From positions 62,001 to 126,000 of the forward strand of contig NZ_CANLEA010000007.1 of the NCBI RefSeq assembly GCF_947489565.1: a DNA stretch of 64,000 nt, given 5' to 3'. The translations under genes were made by a program, and so were the position numbers. Numbering within the stretch: the first letter of the stretch is position 1; every line of letters begins with the position of its first letter. Origin of the DNA: an uncultured Kordia sp. (GTDB taxonomy: Bacteria; Bacteroidota; Bacteroidia; Flavobacteriales; Flavobacteriaceae). Positions 63,066-64,000 of the stretch are shown piece after piece. The notes beneath the pieces are model-generated. The model ran no database searches. It was not told the origin of the DNA and saw only the letters and a list, made by a program, of their open reading frames with translations.

Positions 63066-63610
63066 CTGTTTGCTTTTAAGGTTCGTAATTCATTTTTAGC
63101 ACGTTCCAAACACTTGTATTTTTGTGTTTTGGCAGATGATTCGGAAGTAAAACCTAATGCATGCGCAATTTCTCGCATCTTCTTTTTATCGATATAAAAT
63201 AACGAGAGCAGTTTTAGGCATTTTTCTCCAATAGATCGCAAAGCTTTTTCAGCCAATTGATATTTTTCTTCTTCTTGCAAATGAAAATCTGCAGGAATGG
63301 ATTCGTCTCTTACAAACGTTTCTTCAAAGGCGTTTATCTGTTTATTTTTTTGTTGTAATTGATCTTTCCACAAATACTTGCAAATACTGAAAATATAAGT
63401 TTCAATACGTGCAGTCAATTTAAAATCGGGAGTGTTCGCTTTCTTATAAAAAATAAGCAAAGCTTCTTGAAACACATCTTGAGCTTCCTCTTTGGTTCCT
63501 CCATATTTGCATATAAAGCGCGATACTTTTGGAAAGTATTTGTAAATCTTTACAAAGGCTTTTTCTTTCTGTGTAGAAGTTAGCATTTGTAATACGAATT
63601 TATCTTTCAT
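63062..63610 (-). CDS. ECF RNA polymerase sigma factor
   Basis: 182 residues. Region 2: AFVKIYKYFPKVSRFICKYG then GTKEEAQDVFQEALLIFYKK. Region 4: REIAHALGFTSESSAKTQKY then KCLERAKNEL. The ETYIFSICKYLWKDQL segment is the region 2.4-like part. It is translationally coupled (ATGA) to the 919-residue protein, which is the probable anti-sigma partner. Target genes are unknown; the giant secreted gene at 56614 lies downstream but behind a terminator. Confidence 0.92.
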   Translation of the reverse strand: MKDKFVLQMLTSTQKEKAFVKIYKYFPKVSRFICKYGGTKEEAQDVFQEALLIFYKKANTPDFKLTARIETYIFSICKYLWKDQLQQKNKQINAFEETFVRDESIPADFHLQEEEKYQLAEKALRSIGEKCLKLLSLFYIDKKKMREIAHALGFTSESSAKTQKYKCLERAKNELRTLKANR

Positions 63611-63798
63611 CTGAATCTGTTTATATACTTAATGGTATAACCACAAAAAGGTAACCAAACTTTTTCTGAAAATATTTTTTTTTGGAATATAAAATGGAGA
63701 TTTAATGAAATTCTACAATATATATCTATCAGAATACCTACTTTAGAAATGAAAACCCAATTAAAATTATAGATTCAATTTTCAAACAATCCACCACA

Positions 63799-64000
63799 AT
63801 GAAAAAATGTATACTAATAGTCACTTTGATAAGTATTTTTTCTTGTTCTAACAACTCGATGAAAAATGCTTCAAAAAGTATATCGAAAAGTAAAGATTCT
63901 TTAAAAATAACTTGGGTAGAAGTGGCAGATACCTTATCAAATTTTGAAGCTTTATTAGCAACAAATCATCTATACTATCTAGAACAAATGTCTGTTGAGT
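63799..64000 (+). CDS. lipoprotein, 5' end only
   Basis: The ATG at 63799 begins signal MKKCILIVTLISIFSC (Cys16), followed by SNNSMKNASKSISKSKDSLK and ITWVEVADTLSNFEALLATN. The gene runs off the window end after about 67 codons. It is divergent from the ECF sigma gene, with about 190 bases between. No family is recognised. Confidence 0.75.
   Translation, partial: MKKCILIVTLISIFSCSNNSMKNASKSISKSKDSLKITWVEVADTLSNFEALLATNHLYYLEQMSVE

Overview
The window is AT-rich, with coding sequence on both strands. It reads as a chromosomal segment of a marine member of Bacteroidota, family Flavobacteriaceae. Supporting signs are a PorQ-type type IX secretion protein, a large secreted protein with a C-terminal type IX sorting domain, Bacteroidota-type promoters (TTTG-N19-TAnnTTTG), almost no Shine-Dalgarno sequences, many lipoproteins with Cys-containing signal peptides, and GG-leader peptides of the KSLxLNKKTIS type. 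A Kordia-like genus is my guess, not something the sequence proves. No rRNA, tRNA, CRISPR array, insertion sequence or prophage was seen.

Layout. 1-1360: lpdA (3' end outside the window), then an 860-base gene-free stretch full of dispersed repeats. 2218-14655: accessory genes, namely an unknown protein, two P-loop proteins, an arrestin-like membrane protein, several small membrane proteins and lipoproteins (one frameshifted), an AraC-type regulator with a membrane domain, a serine hydrolase and an SGNH hydrolase. 14763-17339 (minus): DinB-like, unknown membrane protein, uracil-DNA glycosylase family and MsrB, three of them ending inside a TAGACTT repeat. 17556-20035: glgA/glgM-like and glgC. 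20211-27297 (mostly minus): AraC regulators, SDR, two VOC proteins, an alginate-lyase-family protein, an orphan GG-leader peptide and a frameshifted toroid-fold gene. 27554-33042: glgE, maltokinase and glgB. 33104-34362 (minus): five tandem GG-leader peptides. 34930-37332: GH31 alpha-glucosidase. 37774-43869: alpha/beta hydrolase, M48 protease, Atg22-like transporter and four tandem paralogous lipoproteins. 43950-47748: lipocalin-like lipoprotein and an ECF sigma / anti-sigma / surface-polypeptide operon. 47998-56532: housekeeping (lon, porQ, cmk, rpsA) with a BACON lipoprotein and a LysM protein. 56614-63610 (minus): giant secreted protein, TonB-ended anti-sigma-like protein and ECF sigma factor. 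A lipoprotein gene starts at 63799 and runs off the end.

How the genes work together. GlgC makes ADP-glucose. The short GT4-type GlgA resembles the GlgM/GlgA family that can make maltose-1-phosphate. Mak makes maltose-1-phosphate from maltose, GlgE polymerises it, GlgB branches the glucan and GH31 trims alpha-glucosides. Together they form a GlgE-type glycogen pathway without a visible treS. The most unusual locus is the array of five small peptides with near-identical 27-residue leaders ending in GG, divergent cores and a recurring C-terminal I-T-D-aromatic motif. It sits inside the glycogen region, and no modification enzyme or transporter is in view. Other unusual items are a four-copy overlapping lipoprotein array, heptanucleotide repeats, a dispersed repeat that supplies stop codons, and two single-base frameshifts.
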